A DNA stretch of 64,000 nt from Helichrysum umbraculigerum (GCA_949592205.1 CATIUR010000005.1:90698777-90762776); one strand, 5' to 3'. Numbered from the stretch's first letter, positions 46,135 through 59,086 are shown. Notes: generated from the sequence alone by a model not told the origin. Made by a program: numbers and translations.

Positions 46135-46310
46135 AAGCCCTAAACCCTAAACCTCAAACCCTAAACCCTAAACTCTAACCCCTAAACCCTAAACGCTTTA
46201 ATAAACCCTAAAACCTAAAGCATAATAAACACTAAACCCTACTAAAACCTAAACCCTACTAAACTCTAAACCCTATTAACCCCTAGTCATAACCCTAAAT
46301 CTATTTTATA
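46135..46310. repeat. Degenerate telomere-type repeats (CCCTAAA)n
   Basis: About twenty CCCTAAA-like units, many changed to CCCTACTAAA or CCTAAAACC. The complementary TTTAGGG motif occurs twice at 37268-37281 on the other side of the LINE. The array is interstitial, not a chromosome end, since other elements continue on both sides. Confidence 0.85.
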
Positions 46311-46666
46311 ACAAAATAGTAACATATGTGTATAATTTGTAAAACCCACCAAAAAATGAAAAAAATTAAACTCGTCGAAAGTATGTCTTGAGTGATCTTA
46401 ATTCGAAGAGGAAAAAACGCTGAATTTAATGGTGCAATTTTCAGAAATTTTTGACTTGTCGTTTGTGAGATATTTTGTTTTAGGGGTAAATGGGGTTTCT
46501 TTGTACATGTGGCGTATTCTCATCGGTACTTCAATGCTTCCATTAAATTCCCATGAAGTGCATACCACAAGAATATGGTGCACCTTAATTTGGTTTGATG
46601 AGATATATGGTTAGATCAACACTTCCCCCCTTCCCCTAAATTGTACCACTTCCCTATGGATCATGC

Positions 46667-47201
<535 letters not shown>

Positions 47202-47354
47202 CTTGAAACATAACGACGCATATTCAGCATTACAAAATATCACTATTGATGTTCAATTCTAACATATTAACAAGTTTTATAAGACATTTAAGTGTTTAAT
47301 ACTATTATATTTAGAATTTAGATGAGATTAAATAAAATATACAAATATCTATTA

Positions 47355-47485
47355 ATTTTTTGTTAACAAACGAACATGTTAGCGAATGTTCACGAACGTA
47401 AATGCACGAACAAACCTATGTTCATGTTCGTTCATTTAATTAAACGAACGTAAAATTTTATTCATGTTCGTTCAAATAACAAAAT
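47355..47485. repeat. Second part of a hAT-like GAACGAAC element
   Basis: It carries GAACATGTTAGCGAATG, GTTCATGTTCGTTC and AACGAACGTAAAA units, like those at 34864-35101. The outer end is unclear. Confidence 0.4.
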
Positions 47486-48044
47486 GAACGAAAAAACGCT
47501 AGATTCGCATGTTTTAGCTTAACTTTACGTTTATATAATTACTTGTTAATTGGATACCAATGACGAACACATGCACATTTTATTTTTAATGGATATAGAT
47601 ATTTGATATGTGATATATATAGCTTGATTAAGTGTTAATGAGATACATGCAAATCCGATGATTAATAAATGGTTATATGTATGTTTATTATAATTTCTAA
47701 GTTGCTGATTGCATGACACAAGTTTACTAAAAAATTAGTAAAATATCAACCGTAAAGAGTTAGGACCTTAAATTTTTATGGTAGATCCAAGACTCACTAG
47801 GCTAGAACTTTGTAGTATAAAGCTAAGGTTGGGGAAGATTCCTTCCTTATCTGATCGGGGCCTGAAGTTGACTGAAACCGCTAAACAGCTTTATGTGCTA
47901 TGTGATATATACTTTATAAGGCATGATTACGTGATATTAAGTGTCAATTGATATGATAATTGTTATGTGTTTTAGTTGTTTGTTGTTTTGCTATTTGTTA
48001 TGAACCATGTTAAAGAAAAGTTTTTTTGAAAAATAAATAAACAT
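47486..48044. other. AT-rich sequence, nothing recognised
   Basis: No coding frame or terminal motif. Confidence 0.5.
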
Positions 48045-48365
48045 GACTAAAACTTATGAAACTAGATTTATTGTAAGCTATTCATCTTGTGAAGTCTTAT
48101 GTGTCAAAATTGGGTTCGGCTTACATCCAGTAATGCTTCGGCTTCCCACGATGAGACTTGCAAGATGTACTAGTTTATAATGTAATTTTGTAAAACCTAA
48201 AGAATTGTACTTTAATCAATGACTAAAACTTATGAAACTAGATTTAAAGCTATTTTTCTTGCGAAGTTTTATGTGCCAAATTGGGTTCTGCTTACATCCG
48301 ATAATGCTTCGGCTTCCCACGATGAGACTTGCAAGATATACTAATTTATAATGAGTTTTAGTGAA
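48045..48365. repeat. Tandem duplication, period 176 bp
   Basis: Two copies start with GACTAAAACTTATGAAACTA at 48045 and 48221, and share GCTTCGGCTTCCCACGATGA. Similarity is high with small indels. It could be part of a decayed LTR upstream of element F. Confidence 0.85.
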
Positions 48366-49020
48366 ATTGTAATGTCTGTATTTTATATACACGTGCTATG
48401 TATCTTAAAAGAGACATCTTGACACATGATAATAAAATAACTTGATTGAGTAAAGTGTTTTATTAAAACCTATGATACGAAGATGTATGCATGCTTCTTC
48501 ATACATATTTGATATATACACGTTATATGTCAAATAATCATACCCTTTGAAATTAAGTTTTATGCCACCCAATTGTAAGGACACTTGCAATTGCCTTTTA
48601 CTCTAAATGAGACGTAGGTAAATTGCAACCTAAGGTAAATAACCACTCATTGTGAGACGGTGGTGGAATAATTACAATTCTTTATTGGACAACTTAAATC
48701 GAGTTAAGCTGGTGAGATCCATAAGGTCGAGGCAAAGATGGGATGAAACATGCTTACATGACACTACTTGCTTGTTCTTTAGTGCCATTTGTAAGTCACA
48801 TAATGATTTAGGAGTTGCACTTGTATTGCAATTATTGCTCGTCACTTACCTTTTTGAATACACTATTACTAGCAGATCAACTGATGTAATGGTGATATGT
48901 CAATTAGGATCTTAGCCTTAAGAAAATTAATTGTTTATATGTTTAAACTATGGGTAGTTAATTTTCTTTAGAGAAGTATTATCGAAAATACTAAATTTTT
49001 TGAACTTTTGTCTGTTTGTA
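48366..49020 (+). other. Region upstream of Copia element F, probable leader or LTR remains
   Basis: No coding frame. This is where the 5' LTR, PBS and leader of F should lie, but I find no intact iMet PBS and cannot fix LTR ends. Confidence 0.4.
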
Positions 49021-50267
49021 GATGACAAATCCTGCACAAAACTTGAACAATTCGGCTTTCAGGTCGATGCTCGAAAGAGAAAAACATTTTGGACGAAACT
49101 TTAATGATTGGTTTCGTCAACTAAGGTTTGTCCTTTAAGTTGAAAAGAACTCAATGTTTTCGAACGGCTTATGACCCCTACTCCTACTGGTGATGCAACC
49201 AATGAGAAGTTGGCAGAATGGAATGTTCAATATGATCGTAACAATGAAGTTGCATGTCTTATGCTCAGCAGCATGTCTCCCGAACTTCAAAGATAATTTG
49301 AGACCTATGGTCCATACGACATGATTAATGAGCTAAAATCCATGTTTGAAAAACAAGCTGGAATTGAACTGTTTGAACTTATTCAGACATTTCATGCTTG
49401 TAAACAGGAAAAAGGGCAGTCCGTTAGTTCATATATTGTAAAGATGAAGAGCTGTCTGGACTAGTTGGAACGCCTCAACTATAGTTCTACCCCAAGCTAT
49501 TTCAGTTGGCTTGATTCTCAATTCCCTTTCGAAGGATTTTGTTGGATTTGTGCGCAACTACAATATGCATAACATGGGGAAGACAATAGCTGAATTACAT
49601 GCTATGCTTTGAGTATGAAAAAGGCGTACCAAAGAAGGTTTCTACACCTCAAGTACTTGCGATTCAAGGTGGTAGAATCCAGAAATCCAACAAGAAACCG
49701 CAAGCAAAAAAGGGCAAGGCTAAATGTAATGGCAAGGGTAAGCAAGTTTCTTATGCCCCAAACCTAATAACCCCCCACCAGCTAAGAAAGAGCACCTGGA
49801 AAAGGATGCGACTTGCCACCACTGCAAAGAGGTGGGTCACTAGAGAAGGAATTGTCCTGTCTACCTTGCTGAGTTGATGAACAAGAATGAGAAGCAAGCT
49901 GGTTCTACCAGTACTTCTGGTATCTTCACTATAAAATTATTTTCTTTCCCTAATAAATCTGAGTCTATGACACTGGTTGTGGTACTCACATATGTAATAC
50001 TCCCTCCGTCTCAATTTTATTATCCCCAGACAAAAAATACGCAGTTTGACAAAAGTGTACTAGTCGTACTACACAACCAATAAGATTTAATCTCTCACCA
50101 CATTCAAATGTTCTTATTGGTTCAAAGTACAAAGTGGACAATAAAATTGGGACATCCCAAAATGGAAAGATGGACTATAAATTCGGGACGGAGGGAGTAC
50201 TACTTAAGGACTTAGAGGAGAGAAGAAGCTGAAGCAAAGAGCTTTACATCTGTACGAGGGAAATGGA
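49021..50267 (+). pseudogene. Copia F Gag and protease, degenerate
   Basis: ATG 49021 begins a Copia Gag (MTNPAQNLNN, then FGRNFNDWFRQLRF) with several stops and frameshifts. The zinc knuckle (CHHCKEVGH...RRNC, about 49810) is broken by a TAG where a Trp or similar residue is expected. The protease motif YDTGCGTH (about 49965) is intact, but the next codons are separated by the Stowaway MITE. Confidence 0.8.
50000..50197. mobile_element. Stowaway-like MITE (198 bp) in the Copia F protease
   Basis: Inverted ends CTCCCTCCGTCTCAATTTTA and TAAATTCGGGACGGAGGGAG, flanked by TA (49998-49999, 50198-50199). Same family as the copies at 28821 and 31909. Confidence 0.95.
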
Positions 50268-51210
50268 TTGCGTGCAGCTGTAGAAGCTATTAGAAGTTTT
50301 GACTTAGTTTTAACTTCGGGTTTAGTTATCTTTTTAGGTCATTGTCATTATGCACCTACTATAACTAGTGATGTTGTTTTAGTTTCTCGTTTGGTTAACA
50401 ATGGATTTGTTAATTGTTTTACGGATTATGGAATTGCAGTTTCTAAGAATAATGTTATTTATTTAAATGCTATTCCATGTAATGGTATTTATGAAATTGA
50501 TATGCATAATCTCAAATCAAATGTTAATTCTATATACACTGTTAGCAATAAGAGAGTCAAGCATAACTTAAACTCTACTTATCTTTGGCACTGTCATCTT
50601 GCACACATAAACAAGAAACGCATAGAAAAATTGAAGCATGATGGACTTTTAAAATCAATTGATGATGAGTCATTTGATAAATGCGTATCTTGCATATCTG
50701 GTAAGATGACAAGGAAACCTTTTTCGCATCAAACGGAAAGGGCTAATGATCTACTTGAAGTAATCCATACTGATGTTTAGCTAGCTACTTCATAACCTTT
50801 ACTGATGATTTCAGTCGTTATGGTTATGTTTACTTGCTTAAACATAAACATGAAGTCTTTGAAACATTTAAGGTATTTACTAATGAAGTAGAAAATCAAC
50901 TCGGGAAGACTATAAAGATTCTTCGCTTGGATAGAGGAGGAGAATATACAAGTCAAGAGTTTAAAGATTCTCTGAAAGCATGTGAAATTGTCCAACAGCC
51001 TACTCCTCCATACACACCACAACACAATGGCGTGTCTGAATGGAGAAATTGAACCCTGCTTGGTTCGATCAATGATGAATCTTACAACTCTATCATTATC
51101 CATTTGGGATTATGCTCTAGAGTCTGCTGTATGCATACTCAATATGGTTCCAACCAAGAAGGTTGATAAGACACCACATGAACTATAGTATGGAAAAGTT
51201 CCTAATTTTT
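50268..51210 (+). pseudogene. Copia F GAG-pre-integrase and integrase, degenerate
   Basis: Typical LWHCHLAHINKKRIEKL followed by the finger CVSCISGKMTRKPF, then TDV before a TAG (50778-50780) at the first catalytic Asp region. The second Asp is present (LDRGGEYTS), and the Glu region (HNGVSEWRN) is followed by a stop. Homologs usually read SDRGGEY and SERRN, so several positions have drifted. Confidence 0.85.
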
Positions 51211-52567
51211 CTTACTTAAAGGTTTGTGGTTGTGAGGCACTTGTGAAGCGTGATACGCTTGACAAACTCGAACAATGATCTGTTAAGTGTATCTTTGTAG
51301 GATACGCAAAGGAAACACTGGGTTACTATTTCTATTTCCCATCTGAAAACAATATTAAAGTTGCCAGATATGCAAAGTTCTTTGAAAAGAATCTCATTGC
51401 TCAAGAAGCAAGTGGAAGGGCAGTAGAACTTGAAGAAATTCAAGAAGAAGATACATCACCTTCTGAAAACACTAGCGAACATCATGTTGAGGCAGAAAGT
51501 CTTGAACCTCAAGTAGATGCTATTCCCATTCGTAGGTCCGAAAGGACACATCGTGCTCCTGATCGATTATTTCTAAATGTAGAAGTTGAGGAGCATATGG
51601 CAGGGGATCTTAATGAACCTCTTAACTATAAAGCTGCATTATCAGATCCTGAATCTGATAAATGGCTTGAAGCTATGAATGCGGAGATGCAATCCATGAA
51701 AGATAATCAAGTCTGGCACTTGGTTGATCTTCCTCCTAATGCTAAGACCGTTGGGAGTAAATGGCTCTTCAAGAAGAAGACCGATGTGCATGGCAAAGTA
51801 CACACCTATAAAGCTCGTCTTGTAGCGAAGGGTTATACTAAAATCTATGGAGTTGACTATGAAGAAACCTTCTCTCCTGTAGCAGACATTAGAGATATTA
51901 CAATTCTCATATCGATAGCAGCGTTTTATGACTATGAGATTTGGCAAATGGATGTCAAGACTGCCTTCTTGAATGGTTACCTGTGTGAAGATGTTTATAT
52001 GGTGCAACCTGAGAGTTTTGTTGATCCTAAACATCCCAGGAAAGTATGCAAGCTTCAAAGATCTATTTATGGATTAAAGCAAACATCAAGAAGCTGGAAT
52101 AATATATTTGATGAGGAAATCAATAAGTTTGGTTTCACTCAAAATCTGGATGAGCCGTGTGTATATAAAAAGGCTAGTCGGAGTAATGTTACTTTCCTTA
52201 TCTTATATGTTGATGACATATTGATACTGGGGAATCACATTCCAATGTTACAAGACGTAAAATCCTATCTTGAAAAGTGTTTTGTTGTGAAATATTTAAG
52301 GGAAGCGGCATTTATTCTTGGAATCAAGATCTACCGAGATAGATCTAGGCGGTAAATTAGACTAAGTCAAAGTGGTTATATTGATAAAATCTTAAAAAAG
52401 TTTAAGATGGAAAATTCCAAGCGTGGTAATATTCGAATGCATGAAAGACTTGACTTGAATAGTAAGCAAGGTGCTTCAACACCTGAAGAGGTGGAGCGTA
52501 TGCTGAGGGTTCCTTATGCTTCGGCTGTAGGATCTATTATGTATGCGGGAAGATGCACTAGACCTGA
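51211..52567 (+). pseudogene. Copia F reverse transcriptase, truncated
   Basis: The longest open part (51597-52355) covers the RVT_2 domain: MNAEMQSMKDNQVW, KWLFKKKTDVHG, KARLVAKGYTK, QMDVKTAFLNG, and the catalytic YVDD in LYVDDILILG. A TAA (52353-52355) interrupts, then the frame resumes (SGYIDKILKKFKM, YASAVGSIMYAGRCTRPDV) until the 5' LTR of I. RNase H is not in the window. Confidence 0.88.
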
Positions 52568-53376
52568 TGTGACACCCGACCAATTAGGGCTAGTATTAGT
52601 GCCTAATCATAAGTGTTAATACATGTAATTATGTGTATCATTATGTGTATTGATATATTTTTATATATACACACGTATGCGATTTGTTTAAATCGTACAT
52701 TTCACTATCGGATGAATTCCGACACACTATAAATGCGGACGTTGGTGAACGAAATGTTAAATAATGTGAAATTATTTAATAAACTCAAAAATCTCTAAAT
52801 ATTATGTTGATAATATTTAACATGTAAAACGTATCGTATAAAGTATCACAAACGCGACGAAAACGCGCGAAACGCGCCCGACAATCGAACGAAAACCAAA
52901 ATATATTTTATAAGTTTAAAATATATCATTTCGAGTAAAACTTTCATTTGAAACATCGTATTTTAAATCGATAACGAAAAACGGCTAATTAAAACGCTAC
53001 GCGATTAAACCTCCGTGAAACAAGCACGCAAATCGAGGCCGACAAGTTAACGGAAAGTTTTATAAATGTTTTTAAGTATTTTAATAAATACTTCAATCAA
53101 AAATATCTAGATTTAAATCGTATTCTAAAACGTAAGTATTAAACGTTTAACGTCTAAATAAACGTCGAAACGAACGAGAAAACGAACACCGCACGGAGCA
53201 CGAACTGTGGAGTAAAATTTTGGAACAAAAACACAGCCCTGTGGGGCCCCCTGGCCGGCCCCTTGCTACCCCCATGTGCCCTCACCATCATTTTTATTCC
53301 TTGATTTCCTTTTGGTCACTTACATACTCCAACCTTCCCTCCATTCCTCATTCATGCACTTCACTTGCAACTACAC
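52568..53376 (+). repeat. 5' LTR of element I, first part
   Basis: Starts TGTGACACCCGACC. Interrupted after TACAC (53372-53376) by solo LTR J; the 3' LTR shows the uninterrupted sequence at about 63612-63626. Confidence 0.93.
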
Positions 53377-53701
53377 TGTAACGTCCCAGATTTCAAGAAT
53401 TTAATTTCGTACATGGATATAATTTTATAATGAAGTAATATGATTTAAATAATAAGATATAGTGAAAAACGTAAAACGGTTTCTCAGTTCCAGACTGCAA
53501 AGTTAAAAAGGGAATGGGGTAAAATAGATAAATACGTACGATCTCTCATGTTTGTTCCTATTATTTCTAAAAAGCTCCAGAGTGATATTTCGTGAAGAAC
53601 TAAACCGACTTAACCATTTCTCATCCTCAAATCATCAAATTAAGCTCTAATCTTGGAAGAATCAACCTCTAATCATCATCTTCTTCAATTTTTTAGTTCC
53701 T

Positions 53702-54624
53702 GTAAGTGATTTCTCATCTTGTAACCTAGTTATTGGGGGTTTTGAGAGGTTTTCATGGGTTTAGCAAATTAGTGCTTTTTAATACGAAATTAGGGTTTTA
53801 ATTTGCTAGAATCATTGTTTATTAGTGTAAATAAGGTTGTTAGTGATCATATAACAACTTAGAAGTGATGAATTGAATGATAGTGTTCTTGAATAATTAT
53901 GGGGTTTTGGCTAAAAATGTATGAATTAGTGTTAAATAGCTAAAAGTATGATTTATGATGTAATTAGAGTATGAAATTGATAATAGAACATGATTTAAGT
54001 GAAAGTGTTAATGAATTACTTAGGTTAATCAAAGTGGGGAAGGGTTTAAGAGTGATTAATGGTTTAGAGTTATGAATCCTTTGAAGTTAAATATGTTGTT
54101 ATGTGATATGTGTATAGGTACTAAGAAGTTGGAAGTGTTACCATTGGTATTGTATTGTGAATCATCAAATCAAGATTAAGGTGAGTAATATAAGGATTTA
54201 ATCAAGTATATGGTTGTATGTGTTTCCGGATTACTCCCGAGTAAGAGGATCATACAACCAAGTGAAGTTAATTGTGCCTTATTTGTTTAAATTGTTACTT
54301 GTGAAGTGTTATGACATGAATTGATTGTACATGTTACCGGATAGCTTCCGAGCTAGAGGTGGGTATAATCAAGTGGAGATTATTTGTATTATTTGCATAT
54401 GATTATAGTGATATGAATTGTGATTGTACATGTTACCGGATAGCTTCCGAGCTAGAGGTGGGTACAATCATGAGTTAGTGATATGAAGCTTATGAAGTTT
54501 ATGATATAGAGTTGCTAGTTTTACTTGCATAGTGTTTATGTAGCCATGTTATGTATTATTTGGTTAAGTTGCTTATATGCTCACTAAGCAAGAGTGCTTA
54601 TTGTTTAAGTGTTTCATGTTTTAG
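53702..54624 (+). other. Putative two-intron leader in solo LTR J
   Basis: Donor GTAAGT (53702-53707) after a CAT/CTT-rich leader; acceptor GTGTATAG ends at 54117; middle exon 54118-54180 (63 nt); donor AAG/GTGAGT from 54181; acceptor TTTCATGTTTTAG ends at 54624. Introns would be 416 and 444 nt. Chosen by eye. Confidence 0.45.
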
Positions 54625-55393
54625 GTGGAAGTGGACAATGGAAGGGGAAGGCGGTTAAAGAGGATTAGCGTGGATTGCATGAAAATAGTGTATGGCAAGT
54701 TTCTCTTTTATGTCGTTTGGATATACTTGTGTAAAATCGCCCTTCTAGACATGTTTTAAAAGTGAGTCATGGTGAGCCATGACTTATGCATTTTTGAAAT
54801 AGGTTGACTTTGAAAGTCAATGACTCATGTAAATGATGTACATTATGGTCATGGAGTTTTAAAGTTAGTGTTTGAATATAACTAGTGTTTATGAAATGAG
54901 TGTATGGTTGAAAATAGTCAAATTGTGTTTTCATTGGATATAGAGTGTTGACATGTAGTCAAACATTCCATTGGTCAATTATGGGTTGTGATTGGCTAGT
55001 CAATGAGTCAAAATAGTCATTGTGGGCTAACGGGTCAAAAATGGTCAAATTGGGTCTTTAAATGCACCTACGGTCTGAAACGGGTTAGAGAAAGGTAAAG
55101 GGTGTGGTAAAGAGTCTTACAACTTTGTCTTGGTATATATGGTATGTGGTCAAAAGCTCAACATCTCAGCCTTCATGGTTTGAGATTTGGTTAGTGCACT
55201 AAAATGGTTATTTTATTATCAAAATTGGTCATACGTCCATTTTCTCGATAAACGTGTATTTTGAAAAAGTGTAAAAAGGGAAAGTTTTATTTTGGCATAT
55301 TGGAGGTGCCTGCAAAATTTGGTGGTCTAACTCGTAACGAGTAAAAAGTATGCGCGTTTGAAATTCGTATTTGGGTATTAGTTTGTGCAGCCC

Positions 55394-55490
55394 TGATTCC
55401 CGGGGAATGGGAGTCATTCCTGGGAATCCGTATCTAAATGTTAACAGCAAGCCTGATTCCTGTGGAATGGGAGTCATTCCTGGGGAATCA
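55394..55490. repeat. GATTCC/GGAATC palindrome cluster in solo LTR J
   Basis: Two units of about 45 bp, each with CTGATTCC...GGAATGGGAGTCATTCC...GGGAATC, so each can fold on itself. They lie about 130-230 bp before the LTR end. Confidence 0.75.
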
Positions 55491-55627
55491 CTTGTAATTT
55501 CAACATTGTCTTATTTGAGTCCTTATTTGATTGAGGGAATGATATAACGAGTCTATAATGTCATATTTTAGACTTGGGACTTTACTAAAAAAAAAAAATG
55601 TTCACAAATTTGGGGCGTTTCATACAC

Positions 55628-57769
55628 ACTCCTTCTCCCTTTTCCCTCTCTTCCCAATCGACATCATCATCATCTTTAACTCAGAAAAATCAGTTCACCA
55701 TCATCAAAATAATCACCACTTAAAGAATCAAGAACAAGAGAAGGAAGAAAAGCTTAAGGATATCATCATCTTCACCTTCAATTTCTTTTGATTCTCATCC
55801 ATTTCTTTGTAAGAAAAAAAGCTAAACCCTCTTCTAATTTACTTGCATGTTATTTATTTTGATGTTATATAGCTCATCTAACTATGTCATGTCCAAATAT
55901 ATGCTTGAAAATCATTTTTATACAACATATATGAACATGCAGAAAACTGTCTCCAAAAAGTCAGATTACTAAAACGGCCATAACTTGAGTTATACAAAGA
56001 ATTAGACAACGGATTTTTTTTAAAAGTTGCGTATTGAAAAGAGCTACAACATTCGTGTTTTACACTTTTTTCAGATCCGTACGTATTTTTGTGCATAATC
56101 TGATCTTTGCGACTGTCTGATGTTTGTCGAAAACCGAGTACGGTTCTTTCGCGAAATTAATTACCCATCTATATGAACTCGATAATTGTTGGAATAATCA
56201 AGTTAGGTTCTGGACACACACATGAACATCTGGTAAAAATATTGGAATCTAATTCGGACTAGAGCACGTTAAAACCGAGTGGCGAAATGAACCGACATAA
56301 ACCGAAAAACACATTTTGGGACTGTTTTTGACATAAACATAAAATCGACACTTCGGGCCGACCATAAAACGTACCGAAAACTATATAAGTCTTAGTTAAC
56401 TATTTTAAGACTTGTGTAAAAGTTTCGGGTCAAACCGAACACGTTTGACCAAGTCAACCGAAACGAGCCTCGGTACGAAAAACGTAAAATGAAATGTAAA
56501 ACTTTAGATTTTGGCTCGAAACAATTGTTTTAGGTGTTTTAATATGAAACTTGAACAAAAACGATGCTACGAAATTTACGGATAACGATACATGTGTTGA
56601 AACACTTAAAAAAATACGTATACTTTTACAAGTCAATAAACGAAACAAACATAATAATAATACTTTGGGAATTATTATTACAAACCACCACCAACGGGCC
56701 GTACATGTTTTCAAAAACACGAACAAACAAACCAATGTATTTGGACATAACTAGTTGAGGGAACAACTAGCATAGATGTTCTGTTGAGACATCTAATCAT
56801 TAAAACCTTGCGCGTTTAGGACGCCCAGTAGGTTTCGATCGTTAGAGACGACATCATTTCCCTTGTACACCATCATTAGTGCTTGATAGCATCTCATCAG
56901 ACTCAGGTGACTTTTATAGCCCCTATTTTACTGTTTTTACTGTTTTGGGGTGGGATACATGCTCAAACTATTTTTATGGAAACCGTTTTTGAAAACATTT
57001 CTACATATTGGCATGAGTTGTTTTCAAAACCCTTTTAAAGTCCTCCACAACATAGTTTGGTAATACTTTTGTAGCGCGAATGCTAGTGTATGGTACTATA
57101 CGAGATTGATAAATCCCGTCCGGGTTAGCAAGCACTAACTGGTCAAACGGACACATTATAGTACCATATGGGAATGACGATCCCCGTCCGGGTCAGCAAG
57201 CACTGACTGGTCAAAACGGACGCATTATCGTTTGTTCATACGTGTGTTGATTAGGCATACGCATAGAGGCACCTCGCTCAGGCACTTAATTGTGATCCTG
57301 ACACCTCAGTTAAGCTCAAACTATGTGCTCATGGCAGTAATATACATCATTTATCATTTATTTATTTGCTTAATTGCAAATCATCATACTTAAATCTTGC
57401 GGTTCATATATTATACTTTATCATTAAACCTGTGAGCTCACCAGCGTAAGCTGACCAATTTAGCATGTATTCTCAGGTTCGCAGCAGCAGTATGTCTGCT
57501 CACTCATGATGCCCATTAGCTCGAGTCTCATGCAAACATCAGGAGATTACCATGCATTACTATATTTTGTATAAATTAGTTATGCCATAGAATCTCTTAC
57601 ATTAATTCGAGCTTTTGTAAACTATTATAACAGTGTAAGACTTTTATAATAATCAATGTATTGTAAACGACGTATATAGAGTCGTTCATTATATCTTATG
57701 TGCTGTTGATATTTGATTAGTCGCCCCCCAACCCGAATCGCTTCCGCATCATAATCTGGGGGTGCGCCA
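55628..57769 (+). repeat. 5' LTR of element I, second part
   Basis: Resumes after the TACAC duplication and ends GGGGTGCGCCA before the PBS. It contains direct repeats around CCCGTCCGGGT...AGCAAGCACT (57115-57230). With the first part the LTR is about 2,951 bp. Confidence 0.9.
55809..57476 (+). other. Putative two-intron leader in the 5' LTR of element I
   Basis: Donor TTTGTAAGA (55809) after a CAT-rich leader; acceptor GCGTTTAG ends at 56819; middle exon 56820-56906 (87 nt); donor CTCAG/GTGACT at 56907; acceptor TGTATTCTCAG ends at 57476. Introns would be 1,011 and 570 nt. The 3' LTR copy of the first donor reads GTTAGA and is broken, consistent with decay. Confidence 0.45.
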
Positions 57770-57772
57770 GGT

Positions 57773-57784
57773 TGGTATCAGAGC
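57773..57784 (+). promoter_or_regulatory. Primer binding site, initiator-Met tRNA (element I)
   Basis: TGGTATCAGAGC, 3 bases after the 5' LTR end. Confidence 0.95.
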
Positions 57785-58513
57785 CTAAGGTTATAGTGAA
57801 CTAGGTTGCATTTAGTGGGCCTAGACTATGACCGTTAGGCAGTATTCCTTATTAGGTATAACTGGTTCGGTGATTACATCATACGAGTTTAATTTAACAT
57901 AGCCTAGCTAACTATTTACAATTAAATGAATACGATGTGAAATCTGAAAGGGGTTATGTTGAACAGGAATGCACTAGTTGACTCTGACCACGAGAGAAAT
58001 CGGGACTTATACTTGTTTTGTGCTAGACACACACTAGGCTATTATGTGATATAGGTGTATATACATACATAGGCCTCACCTACGTACTACTCTATGGGCT
58101 ATTATATGTATTGTAGGTATATATGAATAGGCCTTACCCGCGTACGACTTTCTACGTTATTATATATGTATCAAATATATATATAGACCTCACATGATAA
58201 TCACTCGTTAATGTTCACATCATCGAAGCTGACACGTCTTACTACTATCGTATCACTAGATATAAAGAACGAGACTTGTTCTCATCTACTACCATCTATC
58301 TATTTATATGCGCGTAAAGAATAACTACACGTCTCGCTGTACCGTCACGTACACACTTGAAAGATATCACTTCGCATTCTTTCCACCATATTACCATTCG
58401 GGATCGCGATCGAAACGTACTACTAGGAAAACTGCTACACTTTAGGCTATATTATATGATATGATATGATTATGAATATAGGCCTCACTTGTTAAACGCT
58501 CTTGCCATAGAAG
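57785..58513 (+). other. Leader of element I
   Basis: About 730 bp with no coding frame. Three degenerate repeats around ATATAGGCCTCAC occur here (58060-58200 and near 58480). Confidence 0.5.
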
Positions 58514-59086
58514 ATGACAGACTCATCATCTAGACAAACTACACGTACTTCATCGTCTATCTCTCGCTCACGTCGCAGCCACTCAGAAGCACTCGTGGCT
58601 AGACGCACTATTAGCTCAAATCGAGCCAGACCATATCACAACTCAGCCGTCACAGAAAACGTATTTGCGATAGATCGCCATCGAGTTCTTGCACATCAGT
58701 GGAGCTGGTTCCGAACGGCTGTTGCTACATGGAGAATCGAGAAAAACATTGAAATCCCTGCTGATGTTGGAAGATACCCAGCTATGGATCTTTTCCCTTA
58801 TACTCAAAAACCGACACATCTCACCATGCCTGTGTTAACTGCCCGCTTGCATCGTCACGAACGCAGGTTACACTACTTGAAAATCGAACAACACGAAACT
58901 CATTCAAATTGGATGGAACTAGCTCAAGGCCGCATCGCTCAGATGTACTTGGATCATGAAGACATCTCCGAAACTATCCATCATACTCACGGTCAAATGA
59001 ATGAAACCACCGCAACCACGGAGAGCGTTCATGATCAAGTAATTAGTAATCGAAACAAAATCTTGCACATACAAGGACTCCTCTAA
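58514..59086 (+). CDS. Gag N-terminal fragment of element I (190 aa)
   Basis: An ORF from ATG 58514 to TAA 59084-59086. It begins with a Ser/Arg-rich segment (TDSSSRQTTRTSSSISRSRR) and then a His-rich, likely helical region. I recognise no domain; its position between leader and zinc knuckles makes it the N-terminal Gag. The capsid part with ALTWWN, present in D, is missing downstream, so a deletion probably removed it and created this stop. Confidence 0.6.
   Translation: MTDSSSRQTTRTSSSISRSRRSHSEALVARRTISSNRARPYHNSAVTENVFAIDRHRVLAHQWSWFRTAVATWRIEKNIEIPADVGRYPAMDLFPYTQKPTHLTMPVLTARLHRHERRLHYLKIEQHETHSNWMELAQGRIAQMYLDHEDISETIHHTHGQMNETTATTESVHDQVISNRNKILHIQGLL

Larger units (their letters stand above)
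49021..52567 (+). mobile_element. Element F: decayed Ty1/Copia retrotransposon, 3' end cut by element I
   Basis: In order: gag, zinc knuckle, protease, GAG-pre-integrase, integrase core and RT, in the Copia order, in several frames with many stops. A Stowaway sits in the protease (50000-50197). The RT/RNase H region is cut at 52568 by the 5' LTR of element I; the rest would be beyond the right edge. The last 5 bases before I are CCTGA. Confidence 0.88.
53377..55622 (+). mobile_element. Solo LTR J (2,246 bp), Gypsy-type
   Basis: Ends TGTAACGTCCC and GGGGCGTTTCA, with a perfect TACAC duplication (53372-53376, 55623-55627). The intact 3' LTR of I confirms the empty site. It contains near-direct repeats with TTACCGGATAGCTTCCGAG (54330-54475), a GATTCC...GGAATC palindrome cluster (55394-55490) and a candidate two-intron leader. 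No internal region remains, so LTR recombination removed it. Confidence 0.95.

Noticed and set aside
46135..46310. A true telomere
   Set aside because: Degenerate units and other elements on both sides; interstitial.
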